A stretch of 42,466 bases of DNA from Priapulus caudatus (GCF_000485595.1 NW_014577987.1:170741-213206); one strand, 5' to 3'. Counted from the first letter of the stretch, positions 10,065 through 21,834 are shown. The notes: generated by a model from the sequence alone, not told the origin. Translations and numbers: made by a program.

Positions 10065-11091
10065 TCAAACGTCGGGTTGGTGGCGGGCATGATCGTGCGG
10101 AAAAACGGCTGGCGGCAAGATATAGTGGGCATCATGGCTGGGCTTTAGTCGTGCCCCATTGCACGTGTGGCCCCGTGCGCCACAGAATGTGTGCCATAGT
10201 GCGTGCCATGCGCTGTTAATGGGCGAGCGTCGGAGAGGCGCGGGTGTAGTGGTTGCAGGCGCGGGTTGGCAGATGTTGGTGCTGCGGGTGGGGGCGTCAT
10301 TCGGAGGATGCGACGGTATGCATTGCGTTAATAGGTTTACTACCGGCACAGGTTGCGACGATTCGGGCGTGCACAGAGACGCCGTAGTGGTGTGCTCCCT
10401 GAGCATGACGTTTGAGTGCGTTGGGTCGTCGGGCAGTGTGTGAGCAGTGTGACTGGTCTCGGTGTCCGTGGACGTTTCAGTGGATACACGGGCTCTAGAA
10501 GCCGTAGTATTCACTTCGTAGGTGGTTGTTTTCTGGCTGGGCACCACTGGCTGGATTCCTTGATCAGAGAAATCGTTGCCGGTGGGTGCGGCAGGTGGTG
10601 TTTTGCGGAAACATGCCAGCAGAATGAGATCGGTAGCGCTGAATTCACTGTCGGATGCCGATTGGCGCTGTGGAGGGTCGTCGCTGTGAGAATCTGGTTG
10701 CGAGTCGCTCGAGTGTGTGGATGCATCTGGATGCGCGAGCGTAGCTTGCCGCCGTGGCTGTTGCCTCGTGGGCGCGGCATGAGGCTGCGCAGTTGCCTTC
10801 TTGGGCACTGGGCGGGGCTTGTCCCAGCGAGCAGAGGGATGCGCTGCCCGGAGGTTGTCGATGTGGGCTGTAACGTGATGCATGCTCGACTCATGTTGAA
10901 TGAGGCACTTCTTCGGGGACAGCATTTTGATTATAGTATAAAAGGGTTTCCAGGGTGATGCGAGCTTGCGTGTGGTGTCTGGTTGAAATACGGGGTCGTG
11001 GTAGTAGACCGGATCTCCGGCTTTGAAACGCTGTTCGCGCGCACGGCGATCATAGCAGCGTTTATTTTGCGCACGCATGTCACGGGTTGCG
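10065..11091 (-). CDS. Element A integrase C-terminal region and long P/T/S-rich tail
   Basis: Starts with a post-core region (RCYDRRAREQRFKAGDPVYYHDP, then SPWKPFYTIIKMLSPKKCLIQHE, HHVTAHIDNLR), which is the usual SH3-like integrase tail. It continues about 230 residues rich in Pro, Thr, Ser, Gln and His without recognised motifs. This tail may be a spacer or an overlapping product; I see no signal peptide, membrane segment or glycoprotein-like feature that would make it env. Confidence 0.6.
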
Positions 11092-12060
11092 TCACGAATG
11101 TGGACGTATGCCTGATGGAAACGTTCGAGAGTTTGCTGAATACGTCTTCCTTCGAGGTAGGAGCAAGTTATCAAGCGGAAGCATTGGCTGCCTGCCATAC
11201 AGCAGATAGAAGGGGAAGTGTTGCAATGTGCCGTGAATGCTTACGCGGTACGCTGAGAGCAGAGATGGGAGCAACAAGTCCCAATTAGTCTGCTGTCGGT
11301 TAACAATGCTGGCGATCATAGAATTTAAAACACGATGGAAGCGTTCACAAGCCACGTTAGATGCGGGGTGGTAGGGTGCGCAGTGGACTGCCGTTATGCC
11401 GAAGTGGCGGGTGAGGGCATCCATAACATTGTTGCAAAATTCGGTGCCGTTGTCGGAAAGTAGGATCTTCAGGCAGGAATGTCGGGGGATGATTTCGTTG
11501 ACCAAGAGGTCAGTGACGGTCTGCGCAGACTTGTCCCGTACCGGAAAACACTGGCCAACTTGTATAAGTACAATGGAAATGAATGATGTAGCGATGGCCT
11601 CTGGGTGTCAGCGGAAATTGGCAGGTGTCAACTGCCACCACCTGGAACGGCGAATCTGGTAATGGCGCAGCTCCCAGTGGACGGTATGCGGTGGAGCTTG
11701 GCGGAGTTGCATGCCAACGTATGAATGGTGGCGTACATTCCTGGCCAGTAGAAGTGGCTGCGAATGAGTGCATACGTCTTGGGGAAACCAAGATACGCGG
11801 CTTGATGATGAGCCGCGGTAATGAGGTGTTGATATTTGCGTGGGATGACGAGTTGCATACTGGGGTCTTCATGCCGTGTGGGTTCAGCTGCGTAATAGAT
11901 GAGGTCATCATCATCGATCAAGTAGCGTGTGACGGACTTTAGATCCTCCCAGTGCTGGAGCGGAAGTGGTGAGAATGGCGCAAATCTTACACAAGTGTGC
12001 GTCCTGATACTGTTCTGCGTGAATGGCGTCTAGCAATATGGTATCAATCATGGGGCCTGC
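11092..12060 (-). pseudogene. Element A integrase, zinc domain and catalytic core
   Basis: The zinc-binding region has HHQAAYLGFPKTYALIR, FYWPGM and one clear Cys (TLACNS); the second Cys of the HHCC set is not where expected. The core has VVAVDTCQF (first D), SDNGTEF (second D, plus-strand position about 11455) and ACERFH (E) with exactly 35 residues between the second D and E, the canonical DD35E spacing. Frame changes near 11628-11660 and around 11510 separate the pieces. Confidence 0.82.
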
Positions 12061-12289
12061 AGCAGTTACTTGTTGTGGTTTGTGCAGGCGGCGGGGTTGG
12101 TGAGACGTGGGTTGTGGGAGGCGCATGATCGACGGCGGGAGGGTGGACCTCGGTGGTGTGTTGTGGTGACGAAGCAGGCATATGCTCTGAGGTGTCGGCA
12201 CGTACATCGATCTGGGTTAGGTGGTGATTCTGTGGATCGGGTGTGTCGGCAGGGTTGACGTGATCGTGTCCGGCAGGGATTCTGGACAA

Positions 12290-12825
12290 TTGATCGGCGT
12301 GAACGTTTCTGGCGCCTTTGAGGTATAGTATTTTCGGCTGATACTTGCTGAGAATCGTGGCCCACCGTAACAAGCGTGGATTCTTCAACGTGGGCGACGT
12401 GGGGAAATACTCGAGTGGCTTATGGTCTGTGTAGATGGTGAGGGAAGCGCCAGCAAGATAGTGGCGAAGGGTGTCCAGTGCATAGATTATGGCAAATGCC
12501 TCGCATTGTGTGATGCCCCATCGTGCCTGCGAGGGGGTGAGTTGATGAGAAATGTATTGTATGACGACCTCGTGACCGTCATCATCATCCTGAGCTAGGA
12601 CGGCTCCAACTGCGAAGTCACTGGCATCAGTATACAACTTGTATGGTTTGTCGGTGTCGGGATATGCGAGAATGGGTGCCGAGACGAGTTTGGCTCGCAA
12701 CTGTTGAAAGGCGTTCTCAGCGTCGTCAGTCCATTTGAAGTGTACATTCTTTTTGGTTAGGGTGGTCAACGGCATGGCAATGTTTGCAAATGATTTGATG
12801 TGCGCGTGATAGTAATTAGCCATGC
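12290..12825 (-). pseudogene. Element A RNase H
   Basis: The connection and RNase H domain follow RT: VKSFLGMANYY, PLTTLTKK, then YTDASDFAVGAVLAQ, CEAFAIIYALDTLRHYL, IYTDHKPL and ADQLSRIP. The Asp of TDAS, the Glu of CEAF and the Asp of TDHKPL are the metal-binding residues and are all present. Its role in a live element is to degrade the RNA strand during reverse transcription. Confidence 0.85.
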
Positions 12826-13714
12826 CTAGAAACGATTTGACTTGTCGGACCTTTGTCTGCGGCTGCGAACTTTGGCTGCGTCCGGTGTAATACCGTGCGG
12901 GGAGATGACATGTCCCAGATATTTGATGGACTGCTTCAAGAAAACGCATTTAGCAGGGTTGAGTTTGAGACCGGTGGAAAAGCTGTTGTATGTCGGCAAG
13001 GTGCTGCTGCACATTCGGCGAATGAATGATGATGTCGTCAATGTAGGGGATAGCACACTTGTTCTGAAGGTCAGAGAGAACCATGTTCAAACGTCTCTGG
13101 AAAACGCTATGGGCGTTTGCGAGCCCAAACGGCAGGACAAGGTTGCAATATGACTGGTTGTATGTAACTATACAGGTCTTATCGACATCCTCGGGCACCA
13201 TCGGTATCTGGAAATACCCGAACTTAAGATCTAAAGTCGAGTAGAAGTGAGATTTGCCTAACGAAGCTAGAATGTTGTCGATACAAGGGAGGGGGTAGAC
13301 ATCCTTCTTGGTTATGGTGTTCAAGCGGCGGTAGTCAATGACCATTCTGCCGACAGGGTTGTCTCGTTTCAGGATGATAAAGGCAGGGCTGCCCCACTGG
13401 CTTTGCGATGGCGTGATGATGCCAGCGTCTAATAGCCGCTTGATGTGAGTATCCATTGCGTGGCGATAATTGAATGGAGTTCGATAAGGTATTTGCCGTA
13501 TTGGTGGATGGGTTGCCGTGTCAATGTGCATCTTAACAAGGTGCGTGCGCCTAAGCTCGGCATCATTGAGCGCAAACCAATCATTGTTTGCTTCAATGAG
13601 ATCCTGAATGGACTTGCGATGCTGGCCTGAGTGAGATCGACGGGTAACTTCCGGTGGTTGTGCGCTGCAACGTGGTTGACGTGGGCTTGTGGGCGAGCGG
13701 TGGGTATGCGACAT
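12826..13714 (-). pseudogene. Element A reverse transcriptase
   Basis: Typical gypsy RT blocks appear in order: PYRTPFN, GIITPSQSQWGSPAF, MVIDYRRLN, YPLPCIDNIL, STLDLKFGYFQIP, LPFGLANAHSVFQR, then the catalytic YIDD at 13045-13034, followed after a frame change by LNPAKCVFL and YLGHVISPHGI. The two catalytic Asp of YIDD and the Asp of STLDL are present. The break between the first part (ending near 12950) and the second (13056-12826) is a frameshift. Confidence 0.88.
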
Positions 13715-13730
13715 GACTGGGGTAGCAGCA

Positions 13731-14031
13731 TTAGCAGCGTGTAATTTGTATGGGTAGGGTTGCGTGACCCAGGACGAATACGTGGTTTCCCGAGGCCGAC
13801 TTCAAAACTTGTGTGTGGTTCTCACTAAAGCAATATGCATAGCGGGACTTGAGCTTTAACCAAAACGTTTTGCTGATGAGTGAGGTCATCGCACCCATAT
13901 CAATAAGTGCGTCTGCGGGTGCGGCTCCTATGTGAGAAGGGCAGAGTGGTGCAAGATGACTGGAATCGTTAGTATGTAGCGCACGCACGCGCGGGTGAGA
14001 CAAAGTGAACTGGGCCGGTCTCTTCAGCGTC
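13731..14031 (-). pseudogene. Element A aspartic protease region
   Basis: Retropepsin-like stretch: ALIDMGAMTSLIS with the active-site D at about 13903, then a GxxxxVLGHATLPI block matching the second half of the fold. The usual D-T/S-G triad is D-M-G here, which should remove activity. It lies between gag and RT as expected. Confidence 0.7.
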
Positions 14032-15144
14032 TCATATTGAAAAGAGGTCGGGCGTTTCCCTGGGTACGTTGAGCGGTGCGATCGTGGCGTGCACGGCACT
14101 TACGCCAATAGTGGCCGGGCTTCTCACAAAAATGGCAAATGGCGGTGCCATCCGGGGTCCAGGTGAAGGGTGGGGTAGCGCAGCGGTAATTGGGGAAACA
14201 AGGCCATCGCGTCGTTTGTGAGCCGGCCGGTGCAGACGGTGCAGAAGGCGGGCGGGTAGCATATGACTGTGCAGTGGCAGTGGGGCGATCGGATACATAC
14301 TGGCGCAGCGAAAAACGAGGCTGTTGATACTGCAGGCGAGCCTAGGGAGGCGAAAGCTGCGGCTCTTTTTGGAGTTGCGCCGCCTTCTTTGTGAATTGAA
14401 CGACAATGTTGCGAAGCTCACGCAGTTGTTGCTCCATTGTTGTAGCAACTGGAACGTTTGAAACATGCAGTGGGTCTGGTACCAGTGAGTGCATGCGCAC
14501 TTCAACATCCAAGGCGGCTTCTTGCGAGGCAAGTTTCATTGCCTGTGCGTAGGTGGGCGGCCTCTTGCGCACGAGAAGGCGCTTTAAGGAGTGGGACGTA
14601 ATGCCGTCCAGAAACTGATCAATGAGTCACACCTGGAGCGACGTGTCCGATTCAGCAAAGTCGCCAAAAGCGGTGCGCGCATGTTTGAGGCATTTGGAAT
14701 ACGCCCGTATGGACTCGTGCGAGCGTTGCTTAGCTTGCTTAAATTCCTTTAAAGGCGATCTGCGCACTTGACGTATTGGTATATCAAAATGGCGGCCAAG
14801 CCCTGCCATCCCAGCGTGGGTGTGGCACTCAAGGCCTTTGCTGCGCAATTGGCTGGCTCGCCTGCCAGTAAGTGCAATGCCAACCTGGCCTGTCTCCTGT
14901 CGTCATGCTTATCAATAATCAGGAGTAAACGATCGAGATTCAAAAGCCATTGTTCGAAGGTAACTGTTGAATCGTCACGCCCATCATAAGCGAGAAAGCC
15001 ACTCACTAAGAGTAAGCTCTGGACTTCCTTAACGAGTGCGTTGAGCTGCTGCTTGGGAAAGGTAATGTGGTCGTCTGTATAGTCAAGAGACGTGTCGGCC
15101 GTAAAAGGACGGGAGTCCAATGGGTGGGTAGGTTCCGTCGCCAT
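14032..15144 (-). pseudogene. Element A gag with CCHC zinc knuckle
   Basis: The start is the ATG at 15144-15142 (MATEPTHP), just after a run of ten C on the coding strand. Sequence through about 14340 is capsid-like (LNLDRLLLIIDKHDD, HLLAGEPA, CLKHARTAFGDF) and is split over three frames. A knuckle, C-x2-C-x4-H-x4-C with residues CHFCEKPGHYWRKC, is encoded at 14137-14096. Gag forms the particle and binds RNA. The frameshifts make this copy defective. Confidence 0.8.
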
Positions 15145-15533
15145 CGGGGGGGGGGGACGTAGAGGAACGTTGAGTGCGGAATGTAGGGGGGGCGCAAAGC
15201 CTAGCAGGGGCAAAGAGCTGTTAGGTGTCAAGGCATGCTGCGCGGCGCATGCACAGAGAGGGACGAGGGGGGGTTGAGGTGGCGTATGTATAAAAGTGAG
15301 TAGGCATCAGTGCGCAGGCGCGTTCAAGGACGTATGTATTAGTGCTGTGCGTCGGATCCGACATGAACCAAAAATCCGATCCGACAGCATTTTTGAATCC
15401 GAATCCGAATCCGATGTGTATCGCTAAATCCGATCCGAAATCTGATCCGAAATCCGACCCGAATCCGGAACATAGAAATTGTAAATTGTGTGAGAGCATC
15501 GTGTAAAATTCGTGTTATAATTTGTTTCAACAT

Positions 15534-15626
15534 CGGTCCCCCTTCACCCCATCCCTTGATCTCAACAACCCAAAGTTTTTGTAGACGTAATTTGGGTTGT
15601 TAGAGATCAGGAGTGGAAGGGGACTG
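15534..15626. repeat. Foldback hairpin inside the TIR element
   Basis: GTCCCCCTTCACCCC...GATCTCAACAACCCAAA and TTTGGGTTGTTAGAGATCAGG...AAGGGGAC are imperfect reverse complements (roughly 80 percent by eye) around a 16-base loop. It looks like a small foldback element or recombined TIR remnant. Confidence 0.65.
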
Positions 15627-15736
15627 TAGACTGTAAGAAAAGTATGCATAGAGAACGGGATTGTCGGGAATCGTTGGAACGATATCCATCCGAACGTTGG
15701 TCCAACGGCTTTTCGCTGAGCATGCCTAGATCCTCT

Positions 15737-16520
15737 GGTTCGTCTCTCTCTGTCAACCACAACCCAAACAACGCACACCCCTCTCTCTCTCTCTCTCTCT
15801 CTCTCTGCTCCTAACGCACACGACACACACACACAGACACACACACGCACACCTACACGCGCGTGCACCGCACACACACAACACAAACACGCACACGATC
15901 TCTCTCTCTCTCTCTCTCACCACACACGACATACACACGCGCAACACCTCTCTCTCTCTCTCTCTCTCTTCTCTTCTTAAACGATGCACACACGGCGCGC
16001 GCCCTCTCTGGTTCTCACGCGCTCTCTTTCTCGCTTCTCTCTCTCTCTCTATCTCTCTTGGACTGTCACACAACACACACCAACCACAAACACGTCTCTC
16101 TTTTTCTTTCTCGCACACACACCACACGCGCGCGCAGCACACACCTCTCTCTCAGACTCTAGCACACTCCCTCTCAGTTCTCTCTCTCTCAAACACACAC
16201 ACGGCGCGCACAACACACCTCTCTCTTTTTCTCTCTCTCTTACACATACACACGCTCTCGTTCTCTCTCTCCCGCCTCTCTCTGTCACGACACACAACAC
16301 AGAACACGCCACACCTCTCTCTCTTCTCTGTTCACACACCAACACAAACACGCCACCTCTCTCTCTCTCACAACACGCACGAACCTCTCTCTTCTCTCTC
16401 TGACACATGACACACTCCCTCTCTGGTTCTCTCCTCTCTCGTTCTCTATCTCTCTCTCTCTCTCTCTCTCTTCTCTTCTCTCTCTCTGTCACACACACAA
16501 CAACCAAACACGCCACCCAC
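15737..16520. repeat. Mixed (CT)n/(CA)n tract
   Basis: Alternating blocks of CTCTCTCT and CACACACA with short spacers such as CGCGCGC and GACACAC. All open frames over it are low-complexity artefacts (Ser/Leu/Thr/His on plus, Arg/Glu/Val/Cys on minus). Confidence 0.95.
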
Positions 16521-16689
16521 TTCTCTCCCGATCCGCGGGCGATCGAATCCGAATCCGACAGCATTTTTGAAAATCCGACTCCGAATCCGAATCCGATTCT
16601 TTAAAAATTGTAAATCCGGTCGAATCGAATCCGATCCTGATGCGGACGGATCGGGATTCGGATTTATCGGATCCGACGCCACAGCTCTA

Positions 16690-19600
16690 TATTATAAAAA
16701 TACGCAGAGACGTATCTCGTATCCCCACGGGTGCGTCGTGCGCAGTGCGTGTATTGATCGCTATGACGCGGTAGCTCGCATTTATCGCGTGACGCGGCTG
16801 CTCGCGTTGATTGTGTTCGAGTCGCTAACGTAATGCTAGCACAGATGTGCGCGGATTGTGAGGGGGGGTATTGATCGTGCGTGACGTAGGCAGTAACGGC
16901 AGGGTGTTGGCTCGGCGGAAAAACGGCAAATTGATAGCGCGAAAAAGGGGAAAGTAGGGGTAAAATGTAAGTGATGCAGTGATGAGAGAAGGCAATAGGG
17001 GCGTTGTAGCGGGGCGAAAAGGTTGAGGGGAACAAAACAGCGAGCGTGACGCACAGCCGCACGTCTAGCGGCAAAGCTGGCGGCAATTTATTGCGCGCAC
17101 CGACGAATTTAGACAACGAAAACTCGTAAAAAGAAAAAGCGTGTAAAGTGAAACGTCGCACTTGCGTGATCATCTTGGAGACAATGCGCTACAATGGTTT
17201 CGGTAGTTGACTCGGTGGCGGCAGACAGGTTGCCGTACTCACAGTTTAATCACGGATAAAACACGCTGGCTTAGAGAAGAAAACGTATGATTGAGAACCG
17301 AAAAACCGCTAGTCACGAGCATCAATCTAAGGACGCACCGCGCGTCTCCCTCTCCAGGTTCTCGGTCTAACATGTGTGAGGTAGTCACCTTAAGGGTAGC
17401 GTATGGTCACGTCGACGGGTAACACGAACACCGTATTACAAAAGCTACTCTCCGTGCGTTTTATTACACCACAGAATATTCGTCACAGGTGGCCTGCACT
17501 TTAACAGCCTAAACAAACAACTCTACGATACTAAACAGATGTCTACAAACGCCGACCAAATACGTAACCGAATACAAGTAACCTCGTACCTTAAGACGTG
17601 GATCGCGAAGTAGCTCGGCGACGTGAAGGTGGTGGGAGGAAGGGGGATTGAAGGAATAGGTGTAGGAGACAAAGGGAGTATCACGAGATTGGACAAACTG
17701 GACTATGCGGTTGAAAGGATGAGGGCCGAGTCACTAGCTTCGAGTTTAGCATCCCCAGATCCGTTTGACTAATAAATGACGCAGGCGGCTTTTGGCGGGT
17801 AACACCAATAGGATATGGCGTGATTTATGGTGATTGCTTACGCCGTGCCCTTCCGTGCGATAGCTCATATAGAATCATGGGAAATTATAAATGTAAATAA
17901 TATCTGGAGAAGCCTGCGCTTTCCCACACATGTCTGCTCATTTATCACTAAAATTACAAATCCAGATGAGGAGCTCTCTCTCTCTCTCTCTCTCTCTCTT
18001 AGACACGCACGCACGCACATAAGCACAAACGCACACACACACTGTCATCCACATGCTGTAAATTTACGTGCTGTACTGTTCAGTGTTGTGACAATAATGA
18101 TGACTGAATAATGTGCGATCAGTGATCATAATAATGCGTCCAGGTACTGATTACAGTGAAATTAGCCCAGTTGATTTTAATGACTCTTTTGTGAATTTTC
18201 ACAGATAAAACAACAACAACCGAAAATGAACAGATGAACACAGATCCATACGCTACAATAATATTCTACATTAGCATACCTAATTTCTTATTATCATACC
18301 TCATTATCATACCTCGGAATCAATATTTTCTTTGGCTGACTCTTCAGGAAACATTGGTTACTCGGGGAGACAATCTGCAATACCTTCCAGGTCAGTCGTT
18401 ATTTTTACAGTGACACGCATTGCTGCATGTTGATATTCACACAAATTTCCCAGGAGAAAATGACAATATGCCTACAAATGCAAACCTACATGATATAATA
18501 CACCATATGTATATAATATTATACCATTGTATTTAGTAAGTAAGTAAAAACTAAATGCCGGTAAAGCATTTTAAGTGCAGACCCAATGAATTTGTACAGT
18601 GTCGTGGCCTAGATGACTATCACAACCCCAGCTATCGCATCCTGGGCTGTAGAAGAAAAATAGATCGAGGTAGTGACGATCATTGCCCCAGCTATTAGTG
18701 AAGGCTTTAATGGCCATTTGGGCCACTGTAGTACAGACCTATCTTGTGCATGGCCGTCGCAGATTTATACAAAATTTATCTGGTAATTCTGTGTTGCACA
18801 GTTGGACGATGAGGCAGAACCGAACGCGTTGGAGCAAGAGGGACAGCTGCGGTTCGTTGCCCACGTTCCCGTTCCCTCGTCTCTATGATGTCTTGGAGTC
18901 TAGTTATTCAAAATAAACAAATTTCATTGGCGGCGATCTTGAAATCCAATATGGCCGCCATCCTATGCTTTTCTAGGTGTCATAATTCTGTTCTCCACTA
19001 TCGAAAATGTGGGTTTAGACACCAAAATTATGTCTCTACGACGTCTAATTAGAGTCTAGTTATTCAAAATGAACTCCCCAAGTATCCCAGAAATGATATT
19101 TACTCGTTTCCAGCCTCTACCCAAAAAGTTTAGGGTCATCCTTATTTTGGATATCTGCCCCCTGACTAATGTGAGTTAGCCGACGTCTCCGAATAAAGCC
19201 GTTCATTCCCAAATTCCTGTGTTTATCGATTTACTGTGAGTGCTCCCATGAAGGCATAATAGTCAGCCTTCACAGTGACGCCCGTACGTGGGGCAGTTTT
19301 GATTTCCAAACAAAGGAATTCTGCCTGAATCCAAATCGGAGGAGCACTCGATTTCACGCAGGTGATTTCTTGGGGGCCGCCATGTTCCGTGCTATTCTTT
19401 GTTATGATCGACGTAATTTCTGTGCCATTGTGAGTCAAGTAAATGATGTCAACGCCTAATAAAGGTTTCTATTACTATAGATAACATAGGGTTTTCCAGT
19501 TTATGCTACTCAGTTTCAAGATCAGAGGCTGTAATAACCGGTTAATACATGTTTTGTGACTAGGTGGTATGTTCTAATTTGCGTAATTTGACGTCACTCG

Positions 19601-20017
19601 CTGAACCCAGCAGTGCGCAAGTAATATGGCAGGAATGCAACTAAAACTATGTGTACGAGAAATCACAAGCCGTTCCTCGCTGCTGATATGTCAGTAGCAA
19701 GTATTGTACATACGTATATATATATTGAGCAGTCTCTATAGTACCTGTGTTCACTGCCAGCATTTCGCAGATTGGCTCGGAGCTATTTGATCTCTGTAGC
19801 TATAGTCTGCTTATGGTAAGATGACCTGAGGCACGTTATACGTGTGTCATCGAGAGACAGAACTTTATATTATTATTATTATTATTATTAGATAACAGTT
19901 TGCATATGTGTGCGTGTATAAGTTTACGTATGTGATTCCAAAATTATCTAACCTGCCAATCAAACATAAAATAAAAAATTATTATAGTAATTGTGTTACG
20001 TAACACCCTAAATCAAG
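16690..20017. other. No gene recognised; possible retrotransposon leader and small repeats
   Basis: 16690-17250 is GC-rich and could be the 5' leader or LTR of element A continuing beyond the TIR element, but no match to a 3' LTR was found. (CT)n lies at 17972-17999 and (TTA)n at 19869-19890. A direct repeat of about 40 bp (18880-18917 and 19032-19073) has a perfect 19-bp core GAGTCTAGTTATTCAAAAT. A minus-strand frame at 19462-19223 (LTHNGTEITSII..., 70-odd codons) has ordinary amino-acid composition but no family I recognise. Confidence 0.45.
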
Positions 20018-20958
20018 ATGGCCACTGCACGCCCAAAACTAAAGGAATTTTTGGGCGAGTCCAGCGAGGATTTTACCTTGTGGTTCAAGCGATTTAAACT
20101 ATTTGTGCCGATAGCACCACCTGATGCTGCCCCTGCAGTCCCCCGACGCCATCTAGTCCTTCCCCTATATTTAGCGGGTAGGGCTTTTATGACCTACAAC
20201 AGTCTGCCAGCAGAGACCAAGCTGAATTATGAACGGACACGCCAGGCACTGAAGGAGAGACTGGACCCGGGAGAGCATGCCTTGATCAGGCGTCAGGAGT
20301 TCATGACCCTCAGTCGTGAGACGGTAAGTTACGGGTTCTCCGTAAGGCGGCGACAGCATTCCAGAATTTTCCAGAACAACATAGAAACACGATGGCAAAG
20401 GAGCAGTTCATGAGGGGGGTAGAAGATGCACAGCTTCAGCTGCATGTCCTGACCCAAAACCCTGACACGATACGCCAGGCGGTGCAATTAGCGAGACGGT
20501 ATGTACAGGTGAGGAAGGCTATGACCCCTCAACCTGTCGCACAGGAACCAGCCATCTGCCAGGTCTCGCGGGATGAAGGGTTTGCCTCTCCTGCCACGGC
20601 AGGGGATGAAAGCACCAGTCTGATGGATGACGTCCAGAAGCTGACTGAACAAGTACAGCTCCTGATAAGGAACCAAAACTCTGGCCGTGGACGTACCAGC
20701 GGACTCGGCGGTTGAGGAAATCGCCATGGACCAAGCCAAGGTTGTGGTCAAAGTCAAGGTCAGAGATGTGGAGATTAGTCCAACCAGGTTTGGAATCGAA
20801 ATGGTTCAAATGATCAGCGAGTGCAACCAGGCAAGTCTGGGCAAGTTTCGCAACCATGGGGTTTCCGTCTTGCGAATCAACAGCAAGCTCAATTCAATGA
20901 CCGATTCGACGAACATTGCTACAATTGCGGCAAATACGGACATTGCAGCGCTGACTGC
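20018..20958 (+). pseudogene. Element B gag with CCHC knuckle
   Basis: ATG at 20018 opens MATARPKLKEFLGESSEDFTLW, followed by a capsid-like segment (LPLYLAGRAFMTYNSLP, LKERLDPGEHALIRRQEFM). The frame breaks at about 20330 and resumes as AKEQFMRGVEDAQLQLHVL. A zinc knuckle, CYNCGKYGHCSADC (C-x2-C-x4-H-x4-C), is encoded at 20917-20958 in a third frame. Confidence 0.8.
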
Positions 20959-20993
20959 TGGGGTACCTCGCAGTCCGAAAACTAGTATATGCT

Positions 20994-21293
20994 GTGGATG
21001 AGGGTCGCTCTGCAGCCAAGAAGAGAAGGAAGAAGACTCCAAAAATTATTCCAAGGGTTCTGATGAACGTGGGCAATCAGGGGATACCATTGTTGTTAGA
21101 CACTGGGGCGGAAATCTTGCTGATGCGCAAAGATGAATGGGATTTGTTTTCACCAGGGGAAAAAGGAATGTTGTCTGAAGAACCAACAGTAATACGTTCG
21201 GTGTCTGGAGACAAGTTGTCTTGCCTTGGAGCCGCGACAGCACCCGTTCGACTAGAACCTTTGAGTTTGGAGTATCCCTTCCGGATAATGTGA
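20994..21293 (+). CDS. Element B aspartic protease
   Basis: Retropepsin-like: IPLLLDTGAEILLMRKD with the DTGA active site at 21099-21110, then a CLGAATAPVRL block. It follows the gag knuckle directly. The frame ends at 21293 and protein similarity is then unclear up to the RT, so the protease-RT link is probably shifted. Confidence 0.78.
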   Translation: MDEGRSAAKKRRKKTPKIIPRVLMNVGNQGIPLLLDTGAEILLMRKDEWDLFSPGEKGMLSEEPTVIRSVSGDKLSCLGAATAPVRLEPLSLEYPFRIM

Positions 21294-21834
21294 GGCATCG
21301 ACAGTCCAGTCATTTTGGGCTGGGACTTCATGATGGAATATGCCGTTACAGTCAACCCCAGTGGAAGGAGGTCTCCATCCAGGGTGAACCTTTCCCACTA
21401 CTAGAGGCTGTATTGATTCCGACAACAACAACAGCAAGAGCCCTGAAGGCCACCACTATTCCAGGAAGAACGGAGGTCATCATTCCGGCGTACTTACCTC
21501 ATGGTCCAGGATTTCCGAAACTGAAGTATGAAGGGATCTTAAAACCGAGCAATCCCCAGGACTAATCGAGTCCCGTATCGAGGTAATGGTGGAAAAATCG
21601 TTAATTTCAGTGCGGATTATGAATCCGGAACCAGAGCTGCTGGAAATTGGCAAGGGCACGTGTCTCGGAGATTTCCATTGTCTTGGAGGTTCACAATCCA
21701 ACACGGCGACACGCACGTATGAGCTAATAGAAGAATACAAACCAGAGGGCGAAGAAGGTAGCGAAACAGAGGCAGTCGACAGTGAAGGGATTCCCTCCGT
21801 TTATTTGTCTGGGTGTAAACTCAAGAAGAACTAG

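Larger units (their letters stand above)
9790..15330 (-). mobile_element. Ty3/gypsy retrotransposon A, minus strand, frameshifted
   Basis: Reading from high to low coordinates the order is gag, CCHC knuckle, protease, reverse transcriptase, RNase H, integrase, then a long C-terminal tail: the Ty3/gypsy order. Frames change many times, so the copy is not translatable as it stands. No matching LTR pair was found; the 5' end is interrupted or flanked by the TIR element at 15340-16689, and the 3' end is taken as the last recognisable coding sequence. Boundaries are therefore approximate. Confidence 0.88.
15340..16689. mobile_element. hAT-like non-autonomous element with TIRs and internal ATCCGA, CT and CA repeats
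   Basis: The left end TAGTGCTGTGCGTCGGATCCGA (15340-15361) and the reverse complement of the right end, beginning TAGAGCTGTGGCGTCGGATCC (16689 inward), differ only by one substitution and one added base. TAGNGNTGTG resembles hAT termini. Inside each end lie ATCCGA/GAATCC hexamer arrays sharing CCGACAGCATTTTTGAA in the same orientation. The middle is (CT)n/(CA)n. No transposase was seen. The 8-bp flanks (GTATGTAT, TATTATAA) do not match, so the target duplication is unproven. Confidence 0.55.

Noticed and set aside
10065-10800. env-like gene after element A integrase
   Set aside because: The tail is P/T/S-rich with no signal peptide, transmembrane segment or furin-like site, so an endogenous retrovirus call is not supported.
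18345-18391. Possible 40-base exon (CTCTTCAG acceptor, CCAG-GTCAGT donor)
   Set aside because: Good-looking splice sites alone occur by chance; no partner exons or recognisable peptide.
19223-19462. Possible single exon on the minus strand (about 70 codons, LTHNGTEITS...)
   Set aside because: Composition looks natural but I recognise no domain, no matching neighbour exon, and splice sites are not convincing.
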